Origin: Coptis chinensis
Lineage: Eukaryota > Streptophyta > Magnoliopsida > Ranunculales > Ranunculaceae
NCBI GenBank assembly: GCA_015680905.1
Contig: CM027377.1
Coordinates: 59,851,501-59,915,500, forward strand
DNA length: 64,000 nt
Direction: 5' to 3'
Part shown: positions 11,232-23,587 of the stretch, one piece after another
Numbering within the stretch: the first letter of the stretch is position 1
Layout of the letters: the number at the start of each line of letters is the position of its first letter
Program-made: the position numbers and the translations under genes
The notes under the pieces: generated by a model
The model's database searches: none
What the model saw: only the letters and a program-made list of their open reading frames with translations
Told to the model about the DNA's origin: nothing

Positions 11232-12290
11232 TGATAAGAGCCCAAAACTGTAGTTTTAACCCCTTAACCATCATACTTTTAGACCAATTATGTGAGTAAT
11301 AATTAAGAGTTAATACTGATTACGTGTTTTTATGCATTTCGGGCTTTAAAGTCCATTATGTGCAGAAATGTGCCACTTTAGCGAGATAAAGGAGCAAAGG
11401 TCGGTTGCTAAGGAGTTATGTGAATAAAGGCCAAGATTCAAGGAGACAAAGCCTTTGTAAAGCCCGGTCAAAAGCTGAAAAGTCAACACGGGCAGAAACA
11501 GAGCACAAGTCAGCAGAACTTCCGAAGGCCATATATTTGGACTCAGACCTCGGAATTGGGAGTATCTTATGTCAAAACGACCAGCTCGGAAAGAGATTCC
11601 AATGGTCCAAGCCTTGACCCAATCAGAGGAGCAAAAGTGGATGAAATATCTATCGAAGCCAACTGCAGCTGAAGAGCCCATTTTGGACTAAAGAAATTGG
11701 GTTTTGGGCCCGATTTTCCGGCCCAAAATATGGCTCCAAGCCCATGCACGATTTTTGGATCTGAAAGTATAAAAACTAAATTTTGACTCTTTGTTAGTAG
11801 GTAGATAGTTAGGTTAGAAAATAAATTAGGTTAGGATAAGAAAAGTAGCCATTAAACCTTAGCTCTAAATCTAGTTTTAGATTAATTAATTAGCTTATTT
11901 CTTGAGTATTGAATCATTGTTTTTATTGTTCATTAGATTAATAAGTAGTTGTTATTCATTCAATCATATCTTGTTCTTATTGTTCTATTAGATTTATAAA
12001 GTTAATTACTTATTCCATAATGACATGTCCTTATTATTGTTCTTGTGTTGGGAATGGTAGTATAGAAATTTCACATCAAATCATTACTCTCACCATTGTT
12101 CCTTTTGGGTTTCATTAGTTGAATTCAATTTAAGTCTAGACAGTTAAGAGTGGAACGAATCCTTACTCATTATATTGCATGATTATGTTTTGAGAGTAAG
12201 AAGAATTGATTTAAACGTAAGAACGGTAGGATTACGTATTAGTGTTGTTAACATTTATATTTAGGATTCTACATCTTTTTATGGTTATCA
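11232..12290 (+). repeat. 3' LTR of element A
   Basis: TGATAAGAGCCC...GGTTATCA, matching 3204-4263 over its whole length. Confidence 0.94.
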
Positions 12291-12295
12291 CTTTG

Positions 12296-12541
12296 TTTCC
12301 ATCCTTAGCCATATTTTTCTTTTTCTTTGGCTTTTGACTCCTTTGATTCTATTTTTGGAGTTCTAACTCTTTATTTTCTTTTATTTGTTTCTTATTTTAT
12401 TTTATTATTATTTTTTCATTTGGATGGAAACTTTCTTTTCTTTATTTTCTGAAGCAACTAACTAATTTTTGTTTGCACAGGTTTTTCTCTTCTTCTTTAT
12501 TCACTCATCCTATTCTCAGACTTATTCTAACTTGGGTAAGT

Positions 12542-12619
<78 letters not shown>

Positions 12620-13571
12620 TGTTTTGTTTTCGTAACATGGTAAAGGAATTTGCGGTTTATGAAAGGCTAAAGAAAGGCTCAGAGGGGCGACTAGCGGAAA
12701 ATAATTTCATAAGGGTTGAATTTCTGGCTATATCGATCCAAAGAGGGCCTAAATTCTCCCTTAGGATATGGTATAGTGATCAAGCAAGTGAACGTGTGAT
12801 TTCTCTATCCGGATTTTACTTCTCCCTTATGTCATTTCTCAAATGTTTTGCTCATATAAGGTTTTAGGCTATATTCTTACAGGATTTGTAGAATAAGTAC
12901 TCTAGCCTAGATTTCAGAAACTTACTGCTAACAATCATAGATACTCATGTAATATATTTATAGATAGATGCAAAGATTATTACCTACATATTAACTTAAG
13001 TTTCTAAAAATTATTCTAATGCAAAAGCTACGTGAGACTTCTAGATTATTAAGAGCATAGAGAAAGAAAACAATACCAATATTCCTAAGTGTATAGCATA
13101 AACTTATTTATTTATATTTTTGAATTTTTGAAATTTTAACTAGAAAACAAATGCATATTATACATATCTATATCCTAACAGATGCCTTAATTACACGTGT
13201 TTCTATGCACCCCCCAAACAAGAAGCATGCTTTGTCCTCAAAATATTTTAAATAAAGAGGGTAGAAAAAATACCATTGAAGCGCGTGAAATTCAAGAACA
13301 TCTGCAAAACAAAGTTATAACATACTAATATAGAAAATAAAAACTGACGCAACTCTATAGGAGTTCCACCCGTTATGGGGTAGTAAGAAATTACTTGCTT
13401 GGGACATAAACAGACACTAACTGGAAATAAAAACTTACCTACACTCCCGCTTACTCGTCATTCTCTTTTCTTTCAAAGGGCGAGGTTCTTTTTAAAAGAT
13501 CCCTGCCATGCCATAACAACTTGCCACGCCTTCCATCGCGGTATCATCAACCATTGCTAATCTCGAAAGTG
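12296..13571 (-). other. element C 3' noncoding region, second part, with (TA)n tract
   Basis: Continues element C after the nested insertion. A pure TA dinucleotide run of about 66 bp lies at 12544-12610; the ORF across it on the plus strand is spurious. The region matches 9,800-10,500 of A and 52,780-53,500 of B. It contains a PPT-like module at 13208-13240. Confidence 0.8.
13208..13240 (-). promoter_or_regulatory. internal PPT-like module after ORF Y of C
   Basis: Minus strand TTGAGGACAAAGCAT, then TTGTTTGGGGGGTG. The same two-part module follows ORF Y in B (52641-52671) and recurs in A and E about 1.6-1.7 kb before the true PPT. Confidence 0.6.
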
Positions 13572-14366
13572 TTACTTGGTCGATGGGGTGTAAGGGGCAA
13601 CCAAATGAGGTTGCACCTGCCATCCCGGCCAAGTCATGGCTCGGAATGATCTGACTATGTGATTGGTGGATCTCATGATTTCAACCTTTTTCCAATCCGT
13701 GAACTGGGTACAGAATTCCAGTAAGCAACCGCGCATAATGCGGCCAACCAAAACAGGCATAAGAAGATACTTATGCCTCATGGTATGGGCTCTTTTTATA
13801 GTAGCCACTACAACTCGGGGAATGTCATATCGGCGACGTCCCTCAGCTAAAGCAAGGAAAACATCACCAGTGGTACTATTGGCAGAAGTACACTGCCGTT
13901 CTCCTAAAATATTCATCATAATGAATAACATGGTTGTACCTACGTTGAGAGATAGGCTACCAAGGGCTATGCTATATCGCCCTTGGTCCATGACATGAAA
14001 TACCCCTCCTCCATAATACTCATGGAAATATACATATTCATAGAGGTATAGTTATCGGTCATATACCCCCACGTGAACATAGGGTCAGGCAAGGACAATC
14101 CCGAAACCAAAGCTACCAAATACTTACTGAATTCTATAGTCGTGTCATTAATTGCAAGGGAAAATTTTTGTTCTCCTTCTTGGTTACAATAGAATGTAAT
14201 ATGATTATAGAAAAATTCAGTTAGCTGAGGTGAAAAGAATCGTCATCCCTCACCGTAAGATGCCGCCATCCTAATCGCATGATTCGCTCATGAGCGATGC
14301 TCCATAGGTATCGGTTCCCATCAAGTCTTCGAACGACTGTTCAGGAATGACTATAGGAGATGTCAT
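13572..14366 (-). pseudogene. ORF Y of element C (env-position ORF, broken)
   Basis: Homologous to the open ORF Y of B (51513-52361). The start MTSPIVIPEQSFEDL matches MKSPRIIPEQSFEDL there. The first third (about 14000-14330) is ruined by stops and frameshifts; the rest is open from 13991 and ends APYTPSTK. Shared blocks include ALGSLSLNVG, NILGERQC, MRHKYLLMPVLVG and IVRSFRAMTWPGW. It resembles the 'putative plant transposon protein' found after pol in Athila-like elements. Its biochemical role is unknown; an envelope function is only suggested by its position. Confidence 0.75.
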
Positions 14367-14439
14367 CTCAAAACTACTCTCTGGAATAGCTGCGACGATC
14401 CTGGAACAACTCACCCAAAATCAGAAATTTCGCGTCTAC

Positions 14440-14700
14440 GGAAATCGTAGGTGCGATCGGATGAAGTACGGTGTGCGCTCCAAGAATTGGACTTCCAAGC
14501 ACTTGGGCGCAGGTGGCGCTCGTATGGGGCGCAGGTGCGCTCTGATGGTTTTCGAGTTACAGTACTCTAAGCGCAGGTAGGCTTGTGTTGGGCGCAGGTG
14601 AGCTTTGACTAGAATTTGTGGCAGTACTTAAGGCGCAAGTGGCGCTCCACAGGAGGGCAGGTGCTCTCCGAGTTGCTGAACCGCGGAATGTGAAAAGGAA
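14440..14700 (-). repeat. minisatellite in the ORF Y leader of C
   Basis: Repeats of GGCGCAGGTGCGCTC-like units (plus-strand reading), the same family as in the gag leaders of A, B and C. Confidence 0.6.
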
Positions 14701-14776
14701 AAGAAGGGAAAACATGGGAGTGAAGGGTGATGCTTGAATGTGGGAGATGTGAGTTTTGTGTGGAGAATGAATGAAG

Positions 14777-14784
14777 TTTATATA
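14777..14784 (-). promoter_or_regulatory. candidate internal TATA box before ORF Y of C
   Basis: TATATAAA on the minus strand, about 410 bp before the ORF Y start and followed by a pyrimidine-rich CACAAAACTCACATCTCCC leader. A TATAAATA occupies the same place in B (34692-34699). Confidence 0.45.
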
Positions 14785-15275
14785 GGGTTTGGGTTCCTAA
14801 ACCGATTCGGCAAGTTGCCAAAAAATTTTAAGGAAATTGTTGGAAACAACAAGTTTCCAAACCAAAACGGAAACAACCCATATTCTGGATTCTATTCTAA
14901 ATGTAATATATCTTATGCTGAATCTAGAATAGTAACTTCTAAATTCTCATAAATTTCATGTTGCCATCACATATAATCATAGATATGCCGATATCAGCCA
15001 AATTGTTAACCCTCACTCCAAAACAATTTTACAAAAGATGAGCATATAACTAATTGTGCTAGGGTGAAATAATACCACCCCAAACGATCGGGAAGGTGGA
15101 ATTGATGATAAAAACACGCACAATTTGAACATAACCAAAATTATATTAAAAAAATGTAATTCAAACAACATCAAACCCAAATTCTAATTTAATTACTAAA
15201 CTAATATCCAAACTAATAAAACCATAAAATAAATAAAGAGAAAATAACATCAAAACACAACATTCTTCGAAACAC

Positions 15276-16439
15276 CTAGCCACGTGATGAAGCTGGACCC
15301 GGAGATGGAGATTGGTCCTGGAGTGATGAATTGCCTGCGCCATCTGTTCTTCGGCGACGACGCTCATGCCTCTCAGACTCATCTGAAACAGAACCCTCCA
15401 AGGGTGGCATGTGTCGTAGCATCTCTATTCGGAACAAGCGCTGTGCTTCCATCTCAATCCTGAGTACTGCATACTGGGATTGGTGACGCTGGTGGATAGT
15501 CTCCATGTTAGACAAGATATCTTCCTGACCCCTTCCGAGCATTTCAACTCTCGTTTGAAGGTTCGTTTGTTTATTTCGAACTACAATCTGTCTATCTCGG
15601 ATATCTTCACAAATACCATAAATGCAATGCAAGCCAATTTGCAGCAGTTGCATGCGTTCTAAATTAGAACTACAACTATCTAATGCATCTTCATCCAGAC
15701 ATGTCATATCTTCCATTTCATCCTCCAACTCAACTACATTTCCTTCAGACAACAGCCAAGTCTCTTGGATGCAATCCGTATAAATACTTGCATTAGAATG
15801 TAATTTGATCTTAATAGGAGCAGATTTTGCGACAGCTCTAAAAGACAGCATGATCTTAGTGATCAATACTGGAAGGGGCGCAGTGCTCTGTCCCACTCCT
15901 CTAATCACATTTAAAATTAACTCGAGGATGCAGAAATTATACTTATTCGTTTGCAAAATCCAGAGAACGTGCAGACATTGCAGACCGATGTCGCTGACTT
16001 TTTTTTTCCCAAGGACGTTCCTACCAATCCACTGAGCTACAGTTAGTTGGTTGGTTCTCAGACTTGACTGGCGGACCCAATGAGAACTCGGATTGTATTC
16101 ACCGTCCACGACAGTATCTTTCATCAAAGCAGGAACTCCAGTATACTGGGATTCCTGAATAGTAGTTTCTAGGTTGCTTTCAGGTGTAACGCCCTAAAGC
16201 TCGACCAACAACCGCCTCGTTACTTCCCTCCTCGTTCCTGCTACCTTAATGAAAATCCTATCCCCCTCCAATTCTCGCTTCTTATAAAACTGTTCTACCA
16301 AATCGTAGTGATAGAACTCCTCAATCGAGTACCACAGTCTATTCCAATTTCTCCTAATCATCTCCGCGTCGTAAAATGGCGCGAAGCGGTTGGCAGCAAA
16401 CACGTGCTCCGACAAAATCCGACGTCTTAAAATAACCAT
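15276..16439 (-). pseudogene. ORF X of element C (one in-frame stop)
   Basis: A long reading frame of about 387 codons starting MVILRRRILSEHV, interrupted only by TAG at 16194-16196. The N-terminal part has WNRLWYSIEEFYHYDLVEQF; the middle has SSHWVRQSSLRTNQLTVAQW and IGRNVLGKKKVSDIGLQ; the C-terminal third is acidic, then coiled-coil-like (repeated Gln, Arg and Leu heptads), and ends in an Arg-rich cluster (ERHERRRRRTDG) and a Ser/Pro tail. ORF X of B (33101-34191) is homologous along its length. It resembles proteins annotated only as 'putative plant transposon protein'. The Arg-rich tail would fit nucleic-acid binding or nuclear import, which is inference. It sits between integrase and ORF Y. 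Confidence 0.75.
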
Positions 16440-17493
16440 GGGAAATATTGAAACAATCTACAGGTTTGTATAATGGAGTGTGGGGATGGAATTTAGCAAA
16501 CTTTACTAAAAAGAACCGATGGTGGTGGCGCGTCAATGGCGCAGCAGCTCCAAATTTTTAGATTTTTGGTGGTTTTCGGAGTTTTAAAATTGTTGGGGTT
16601 GGTGGTGGTAATGGTTTGGAGAAGATTTCGGATTGATTTAAATGCTTGGCGTGGGTGTAGTTAGGTTTTCTTTTTCTTTTTTTTTTTTTTTTTTTTTTTT
16701 GGTTAGGTTGAAAACTTTGTTAATGGCGGTGGTGGAATTAGAAATCGCGATACTGTTTGTTTTGGGAAGAAAGGGGGCGCACGTGCGCGCGAGTTGAGGC
16801 CCAAGCCCAATTCGAATTTCGATAATTTCCGATTTTTCGCGTAACTTCAAAATAACATTGCCGCTTCGTTACCGGTCCGATTTTGGCGAATGAGTTATGA
16901 AAATTATCAGTAGAGAATTTCCAATCCAATGATCCATAAAACACTCAATTCCAATCATGGGTGACGTATAAGAAGGTGGAAAAATGCCTCAAAGTGCGTG
17001 TGTGACGTAAGTTATTCGAACGAAGGAAATCTAAGTTATAGATAACGTCAACCCGAATAAACTACGACTAACCGGCCTAAGCAACATAAATGGAAAGTTC
17101 GAGCAATCCAGATGGAAAGACCGACTGCCCACCCCAAAACAAATTTTTTAACACAAAATTTGTTTTAAACGTGGGTCGTTTAAAGTCAGATTCCCAAGAC
17201 TTGTTGGATTGCTATTTCTATGATGATTTTTTTTTAATTTTATAATAGCTTATTATAAGAAAAACAAAAAATAATAAATACATAATTCACCCCATAGAGG
17301 AACATGACTCAAAAACCGAGAAAACATGCAAAAGTGAAAAACGTGAATTATGTGAAACGTGGACTTAGGATCTGGTACTTACAGCCACACACTCCATAAG
17401 GAGGGCCCGGTTACCTGAATGGTGCACTTACCACTATATGGAAGTGAAAGGAAGTACACCAAATGACAAAGGTCAGTCCTCATAGACAGGGTC
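16440..17493 (-). other. element C spacer between integrase and ORF X
   Basis: No gene. It contains a poly(T) run (16677-16700), a GC-rich patch with a CACGTG G-box (16780-16785), a PPT-like G-tract (17128-17144) and the motif AAGTCTTGGGAATCTGACTT (17179-17202). All but the poly(T) have counterparts in the same place in B. Confidence 0.6.
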
Positions 17494-18620
17494 CTATAAA
17501 AGGACTTCCTCTACATCAGGGGACAGAAGCTCGTGAAAATGTTTTAACCGTTGGCCATTGACTTGAAAAGTACTGTTGTCCTTGGGATTTACCAAGGTGA
17601 TTGCCCCGTAAGGGGTGACTTCAGTAACCAGAAAAGGACCAGACCAACGGGTTTTTAGTTTCCCTAGGAAAATATGTAGACGGGAGTTGTAAAGCAAGAC
17701 CTTTTGACCGACCACAAACTCTTTGCGCAAGATTTGCTTATCATGAACACGTTTCATGTTAGCTTTATAATCCTTCGCGAGATCGTAAGAATCGCTACGG
17801 ATTTCTTCAAGTTCATTCAATTGCAACTTGCGTTTGACACCCGCCTCATCAATATTGAAGTTAAGGCTTTTTATAGCCCACAGAGCATGATGCTCTAATT
17901 CAACGGGCAGATGACAAGGTTTCCCAAATACAAGTCTAAAGGGAGACATACCTATAGGAGTTTTGAAAGCCGTCCTATACGCCTTTAAGGCATCCGATAG
18001 ACGCTTCGACCAGTCTTTCCTATCAGGATTTACAGTTGTTTCTAAAATCTTTTTGATTTCCCTATTAGAAACTTCTACTTGTCCGCTAGTTTGTGGATGA
18101 TAAGGAGTTGCTACCTTGTGTGTAACTCCATACTTTTTCACTAGAGATGCAACAACTCTGTTGCAAAAATGTGTTCCACCATCACTAATGATGGCTTTAG
18201 GAATGCCAAAACGACATAAAATATACTCCTTAATAAAAAATACAACTGTCTTATGGTCATTGCTACGGCAAGCCATGGACTCTATCCATTTAGACACGTA
18301 GTCCACGGCAACTAGAATATAAATGAAACCATGGGAAATAGGGAAGGGACCCATGAAATCAATGCCCCAAACGTCAAAAATTTCTACTATCATGATTGGA
18401 TTTAATGGCATCATATTACGCCAGGATGATTAAGCCCAAGTTGTTGGCAACGAATACACGTCTTGCAATGCACTTGGGCATCCTTAAAAAGGGTAGGCCA
18501 ATAAAATCCACATTAAAGAACTTTAGCAGCTATTTTCATTCCACTAAAATGGCCACCACACTCTTTGTCATGGCAGAACGATAGAACTTCATTATATTCC
18601 CACTGGGGAATACAACGACG
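17494..18620 (-). pseudogene. integrase of element C
   Basis: Integrase inserts the cDNA into the genome. The N-terminal HHCC zinc region lies at about 18430-18600 (CHDKECGGHFSG, then CKTCIRC). The catalytic core is open from 18414: first Asp in GIDFMGPFP, second Asp in IISDGGTHF, Glu in [13 protein letters not shown], matching the D,D-35-E pattern. A C-terminal region follows ([14 protein letters not shown]) and ends SPDVEEVLL. The core and C-terminus, 306 codons, are intact, but stops near 18410-18440 separate them from the zinc domain. No gypsy chromodomain is visible, as expected for Athila-type elements. Confidence 0.9.
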
Positions 18621-18849
18621 AATAATCTGATCCGCACAATACTTAAAAAGGTAGGGCTCATCCCAGTAGTATAACTTAACTCTGGCCAAGAACTGCTTAC
18701 GTTCATTTCTTGACCAATCATAAGGAATAACATCAGCCGCTAAATCATTTACAATGTTAGCATACCATGGTGGTGAAAAAATAGCATACAGATGCTCATC
18801 AGGAAAAGAGTCCGGTATGGACTCAGAATCACTATCATCGTTGTTTGTA

Positions 18850-20470
18850 AGTCTAGATAAGTGGTCGGCAACTACGTTTTCGACCCCTCTTTTATCCTTT
18901 ATTTCTAATGTGAACTCTTGCAGGAGAAGAATCCATCGGATTAATCTCTACTTAGCATCCTTTTTTGCAAGAAGGTACCTAAGGGCTGCATGGTCCGTGT
19001 AAACTAAAGTTTTAGAACCAACCAAATAAGGACGAAACTTATCTAAAGCATAAATGACAGCTAAGAATTCTTTTTCAGTAGTTGTATAATTCCGTTGAGC
19101 ATTGTTTAAGGTTTTACTAGCATAATAAATAACTGTGGAGTTATTATCTAGTTTCTGTCCCAAGACAGCACCAACTGCATAATCACTAGCATCACACATG
19201 AGTTCGAAAGGTTCAGACCAATTAGGAGGTTGTATAATTGGTGCAGAGGTTAGGGCGGCTTTTAAAGTTTCAAAAGCCCGCTTACAGTTAAAATTAAAAT
19301 CAAAGATGGCATCCTTTAAAAGCAGATTAGTTAAAGGCCTAGCTATTTTCGAGAAATCTTTAATAAAGCGCCTATAAAAACCTGCATGGCCTAGAAAGGC
19401 TCTAATATCACGGACAGTCCGTGGTATAGGTAGAGTCGCTATCTTATCTAGTTTGGCCTTATCTACTTCGATGTCATCACTAGATACAATGTGACCTAGT
19501 ACTATGCCCTTTTTCACCATGAAATGACACTTTTCCCAATTTAAAACGGGGCTCTTTTCTTCACACCGTGTCAAAACCTTAGACAGGTTTGACAAGCAAT
19601 CTGTGAAGGAGTCTCCATAGATAGAAAAATCATATGAAGAATACACCGCTGGAAGCATACACCGCTGGAAGGTACCAGGAGCATTATAAAGGCCAAAAGG
19701 CATTCGTTTATAGGCATACGTTCCAAAGGGACATATGAAGGTAGTCTTTTCTTGGTCATCAATATTAATAATAATCTGAAAATAGCCAGAGTAGCCATCC
19801 AGAAAACAATAAAAAGCATGACCAGCTAGACGTTCGAGCATCTGATCTATAAAAGGTAAAGAAAGTGATCCTTTCGTGTCATAGCATTTAAACATCTGTA
19901 ATCAATACAGATTCTCCATTTCATAGGACCTTGTGTGAAAACATAGTCACCCTTAGCGTTACGTACCATGGTAACCCCGATTTCTTAGGAACTACATGAA
20001 TGGGACTTACCCATTCGCTATCGGAGGAGATTGGGTATATGATACCCGCGATCGAGTAATCGTAAGACTTCTTCCCTAACCACCTCTTTCATGGCGGGGT
20101 TCAAAGCGACTCACGAGGTTCGAGAAGTCTTAGCGTTATCCTCCAAATGGATACGATGAGTGCAAACATTAGGGTCAATTCCCTTAATGTCGGCTAGGGA
20201 CCAACCAATCGCAGACCGATGTTCCCTAATCACCCTGACTAAACGTGTCTCTTCATCCTTAGATAACAAAGAAGATATAATTACCGGATGACTACCATCC
20301 GGATCAAGTTGAATATATTTTAACTCCGGGGGAAGAGGTTTAAGCACCGGGGTGGAAGGAATGTCAATAGATGTTTCATCAGGGTCCTCATCTTGCGTAA
20401 TGAATACTTGCTTAGGTAGCAAGTCTTCATACTCAATATATGGAGCAACCGAAGGGTCTACAATTGGTGT
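18850..20470 (-). pseudogene. reverse transcriptase-RNase H of element C
   Basis: The N-terminal RT linker is at 20111-20460 (LKPLPPELKYIQL; IGWSLADIKGIDP). Then comes a frameshifted stretch, 19896-20110, and an open RT-RNase H segment, 18948-19895. RT motifs: FLDGYSGYFQI, and TYAYKRMPFGLYNAPGTFQR. The catalytic box, normally Tyr/Phe-x-Asp-Asp, reads IYGDSF, so one of the two catalytic aspartates is lost. RNase H residues are visible: Asp in MCDASDYAVGAVL, Glu in TTEKEFLAVIYAL, Asp in VYTDHAALRYL and Asp in VVADHLSRL; the last lies after a TAG at 18948. This copy cannot encode active RT. Confidence 0.9.
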
Positions 20471-21237
20471 GGACTCAAGGATGGTGTTGACTTCATGCTA
20501 ACCTCCCCATCTATAGACGATTCTGGTAACTGTTTCATCATTTTAAAAACATTTACCTCAATAGAAAGATGGCCAAAAGATAAGGACATCTTACCATTGC
20601 GGCAATTTATAAGCGCGTTGGCAGTTGCCAAGAAGGGACGCCCTAAGATGATCGGTACAGAGTCGTTAGCGACTTCTGTATCGAGGATAACAAAATCAGC
20701 AGGATAGTAGAAATCATGAACCTTAACAAGCACGTTTTCCACTACACCCTTAGGATACTTTATAGACCTGTCCACTAACTGCAACGTCATTTTTGTAGGT
20801 TACATTTCCTGTAGACCTATTTGTTTATACAAATAAAACGGGAGTAAGTTAACACTCGCCCCCAGGTCTAATAAAGCGGTCGTCGTGTGGGAATCTCCTA
20901 AGGTGCATTTTCTGATGGGGCGACCAGGGTCCTTGTACTTAACAATTCCATTATTTTCTGATAAAGTTGAGAACTGTTCAGTTAGAAAGGCGTCTTTAGG
21001 TATATTGGTCTTACGCCTAGTAGTGCACAACTCCTTAAGAAACTTAGCATGGTTAGGTAGCTTTTTAATAGCTTCGAGAAAAGGAAGGTTTATCGTTAGA
21101 TTTTTGAAAACATTCCTAATCTCCTCAAAGTTTGTATCCCTGGTTAGCATGGCTAATTTATGGGGAAATGGTGGTTTCTCTCTATATTTAGCATATGGCT
21201 CAACTGGATGTCTAACCTTGGGTATCTGTTTCTTAGG
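20458..21237 (-). pseudogene. aspartic protease region of element C
   Basis: Linker INLPFLEAIKKLP and FLKELC, then the active site LLDLGASVNLLPFYLY, with Asp-Leu-Gly intact, and the core IILGRPFLAT. An in-frame TAA at 20800-20802 stands where B has CAA (EMQPTK). A frameshift near 20490-20500 separates the protease from the RT linker. It is fused in frame to gag across a TAA at 21238-21240. Confidence 0.87.
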
Positions 21238-22996
21238 TTATGGTTTAACTGGTACCTCTACAGTGGTAGGCTCTTCAATTTCTATTTCGGTATCTAGTTC
21301 GATATCCGGTGTAGGGACTACTGGTGGGGTAACTATAAGCATAGTTACTTTGTTATCAACCACTTTAGCAGAACGGAGAGTGGTGATGGCATTTAGCTCA
21401 CCTACGGTTGTAGTTTCTGTACTAGTATTACCGTTTACCTCAAAGGCTGTGTTTGCTGTTTTAGGGTTTGGTATCGCTTGGCCTGGAAACACGCCTTTTG
21501 GTTGGGCTTTCTCTTGGGCTAACTGTTGTATGCCCTGATTTATGGATTGTAAGATCTGTTGGTTCGATTGAGTCATTGATTGCAAAAGTTGTTGGGTAAC
21601 CTGTATAAAAGCGTCGATACGATCCGGTTGTGTAGGTGTAGTAGTCACAGGTGGTGCGACTGGAACTATCTCATGTTGATTATTTATGGGCGGGTTGTGA
21701 TAGTTATTATTGTTAACCGAAACGATACCTCTATTGGTATTATAACTATTATAATTATCCTGACCTTGTGCTTGACCTTGTCGTGGTTGCGCTTGGTTGT
21801 TATAATTATTATAATTCCCCTGACCTTGTCCTTGTCCTTGCCTAGGTGAAGCTTGGTTATAATTGTTTGCTTGCCTAACATTTTGGTTATTAAACCCTGG
21901 AGGTGTAACTTGTTGATTGTTTTGCCAACTGAAGTTGGGATTTTGTCTCCATGGGGCATTAGGAATAGGATAGCTATTAATGGAGCAAACATTATCTTGC
22001 TCTGATTGTTGTTGTTCATAGGCGAGAGGACAATAGAACTCAGGGTGCTCATGACTCAAACAGAAACTACATGGGTTGGAGTTGACATTCATGACGGGGA
22101 TAGGCTTTTGTTGAACAGAAATAGCCTCTACCTTTTTAGTTAGAGATTCGATTAAATTTTTAAGTTCTGGATCGGGTTTCATCTCAAACATACCGGTGGC
22201 CTTAAGCTGTTGAAGAAGAACTAGCGAGGCGGGGGATATCATCACTGCCCCAATTATTATTAGCTTTAGTTTGATCTTCTAAAAATTTGTAAGCCTCCGA
22301 GGCTCTTTTACTTAGGAAACTACCCCCATTCATTATGTCAAGAACTTCTTTATGGCGGTGTAAAAGTCCTTTGAAAAAGGCACAAACTATCGTGTCTTTC
22401 GCTAGGTTATGATGTGGACACTCTATAAGGAGATCGGTGAAACGATTCCAAGCCTTTGAAAATGATTCATGAGGATTTTGTTGAAAGAAATGAATCTTGA
22501 AAAGCATCTCATCCGTCTTTAGGGGTGGGTAAAAATGTTTCATAAACAGCTGAACAAGTTTAGCCCACGAGTCCACAGAATTAGGCTCTTGGGCAGTTAT
22601 CCAAGACGCTGCCTTATCGGCTAAGGTGAAAGGAAATACCCTCAGTTTAATTTGTTCCGCACTAACCGTAGGATGGTGGAATGTTGTAAGGACTTGTTCA
22701 ATCCTACGCATGTGCTGATAAGGTTTTTCATGAAAAACGGGTAACAAATTAAATATGTTTGGGGATTCAAAAAATCCCCAATCGGGTCACGCTAGAACGA
22801 TGCAAGATTTAGGGCTATCGCTCAAGGCTTTGTAAAAGTCGAAGAGAGGAGTCTCTCTTTCTTCAGCCACTATGTCAGGTGTGGTGTGTGGAATAGTAGC
22901 TAGAGGTGTAGTGATTGGTATACTAGATAGACGTGTTTGTTGACGTTGACGGTTAATTACGTTCGGTGTTTTTCTCCGACCAGACCTCAATCTCAT
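21238..22996 (-). pseudogene. gag of element C (stop and frameshift)
   Basis: Starts MRLRSGRRKTPNV. The capsid-like core reads LRVFPFTLADKAASWI and WNRFTDLLIECPHHNLAKD. An in-frame TGA lies at 22787-22789. A frameshift near 22205-22245 joins it to the C-terminal part, which holds an intact CCHC zinc knuckle (CSFCLSHEHPEFYC), a long Gln/Asn/Gly-rich stretch (RQGQGQGQGNYNN-like), and the TPDIELDTEIEIEEP tail leading to protease. Gag and pro would be one polyprotein. Confidence 0.9.
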
Positions 22997-23567
22997 GCAA
23001 GGGTAAGTCTAAACACGACAACACTCCAAACAATCTTGATATACTAGTATAAACCTCTAACTGGAGATGTGAGGTGTGGAAGAAAATAGTACCTGAATGC
23101 CTCCTTGCTTCACTTACGAATAGCGTCTTGTTTACGCGTGCTCAGTGTGTATAACAAGTTAGAACACTGAAAACTTGAAGAAATGGAAAGTTTAAAACAA
23201 ACCTGAGGAAATCGGGCAATTTCAGCAGAGGGCGCAGGTGTGCTCAGGACAACTCAGAGTTCCAGGTCTTTGGGCGCAGGTGGCGCTCATTTTGGGCACA
23301 GGTGTGCTCAGGACTTGTCCGATGTCCAGTGTTTTGAGTGCAAGTGGCACTCTGTTTGGGTGCAGGTGCGCTCCGTACAAAAATGAATTTCCAGGTGTTT
23401 GAGCCCAGGTAGCGCTCTATTTGGGCGCAGGTGCGCTCCGTGTATTTTCGCGAGGAAAATTTAAGTGCTAGAATGGACAACCACAGTATGAATCAAACAA
23501 GGGTGGGTGGGTTTAATGGGACTTAAAAATGACTAATTATACTATGAAACCAATGCTAAAGGGAACT
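22997..23567 (-). other. element C leader with minisatellite
   Basis: Untranslated leader. From about 23220 to 23460 are degenerate GAGCGCACCTGCGCCC / CAAACACTGGA units, GC-rich against the AT-rich flanks. Confidence 0.7.
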
Positions 23568-23585
23568 AAGATGGCAGCGGCGCCA
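23568..23585 (-). promoter_or_regulatory. primer-binding site of element C (tRNA-Asp type)
   Basis: Minus strand TGGCGCCGCTGCCATCTT, starting two bases after the LTR. The first 13 bases fit tRNA-Asp with one mismatch. Confidence 0.8.
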
Positions 23586-23587
23586 TT

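Larger units (their letters stand above)
3204..12290 (+). mobile_element. Element A: non-autonomous Athila-type element (gag-pro, no RT or integrase)
   Basis: A complete 9.1-kb LTR element inserted in the opposite orientation into element C. LTRs are 3204-4263 and 11232-12290, about 3-4% different by eye. It has a tRNA-Asp-type primer site, gag and protease remnants, then directly a conserved ORF of unknown function, and then noncoding sequence homologous to what follows integrase in C. No RT, RNase H or integrase motif is present. ORF X and ORF Y are also absent. It must depend on enzymes from a relative such as C. Confidence 0.93.

Noticed and set aside
12469..12867. 132-aa plus-strand ORF
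   Set aside because: Runs through a (TA)n tract in element C 3' noncoding DNA; an Ile-Tyr repeat artefact.
15480..16035. Plus-strand ORFs
   Set aside because: Shadows of ORF X on the minus strand.
20885..21538. 217-aa plus-strand ORF
   Set aside because: Antisense shadow of gag-pro of element C.
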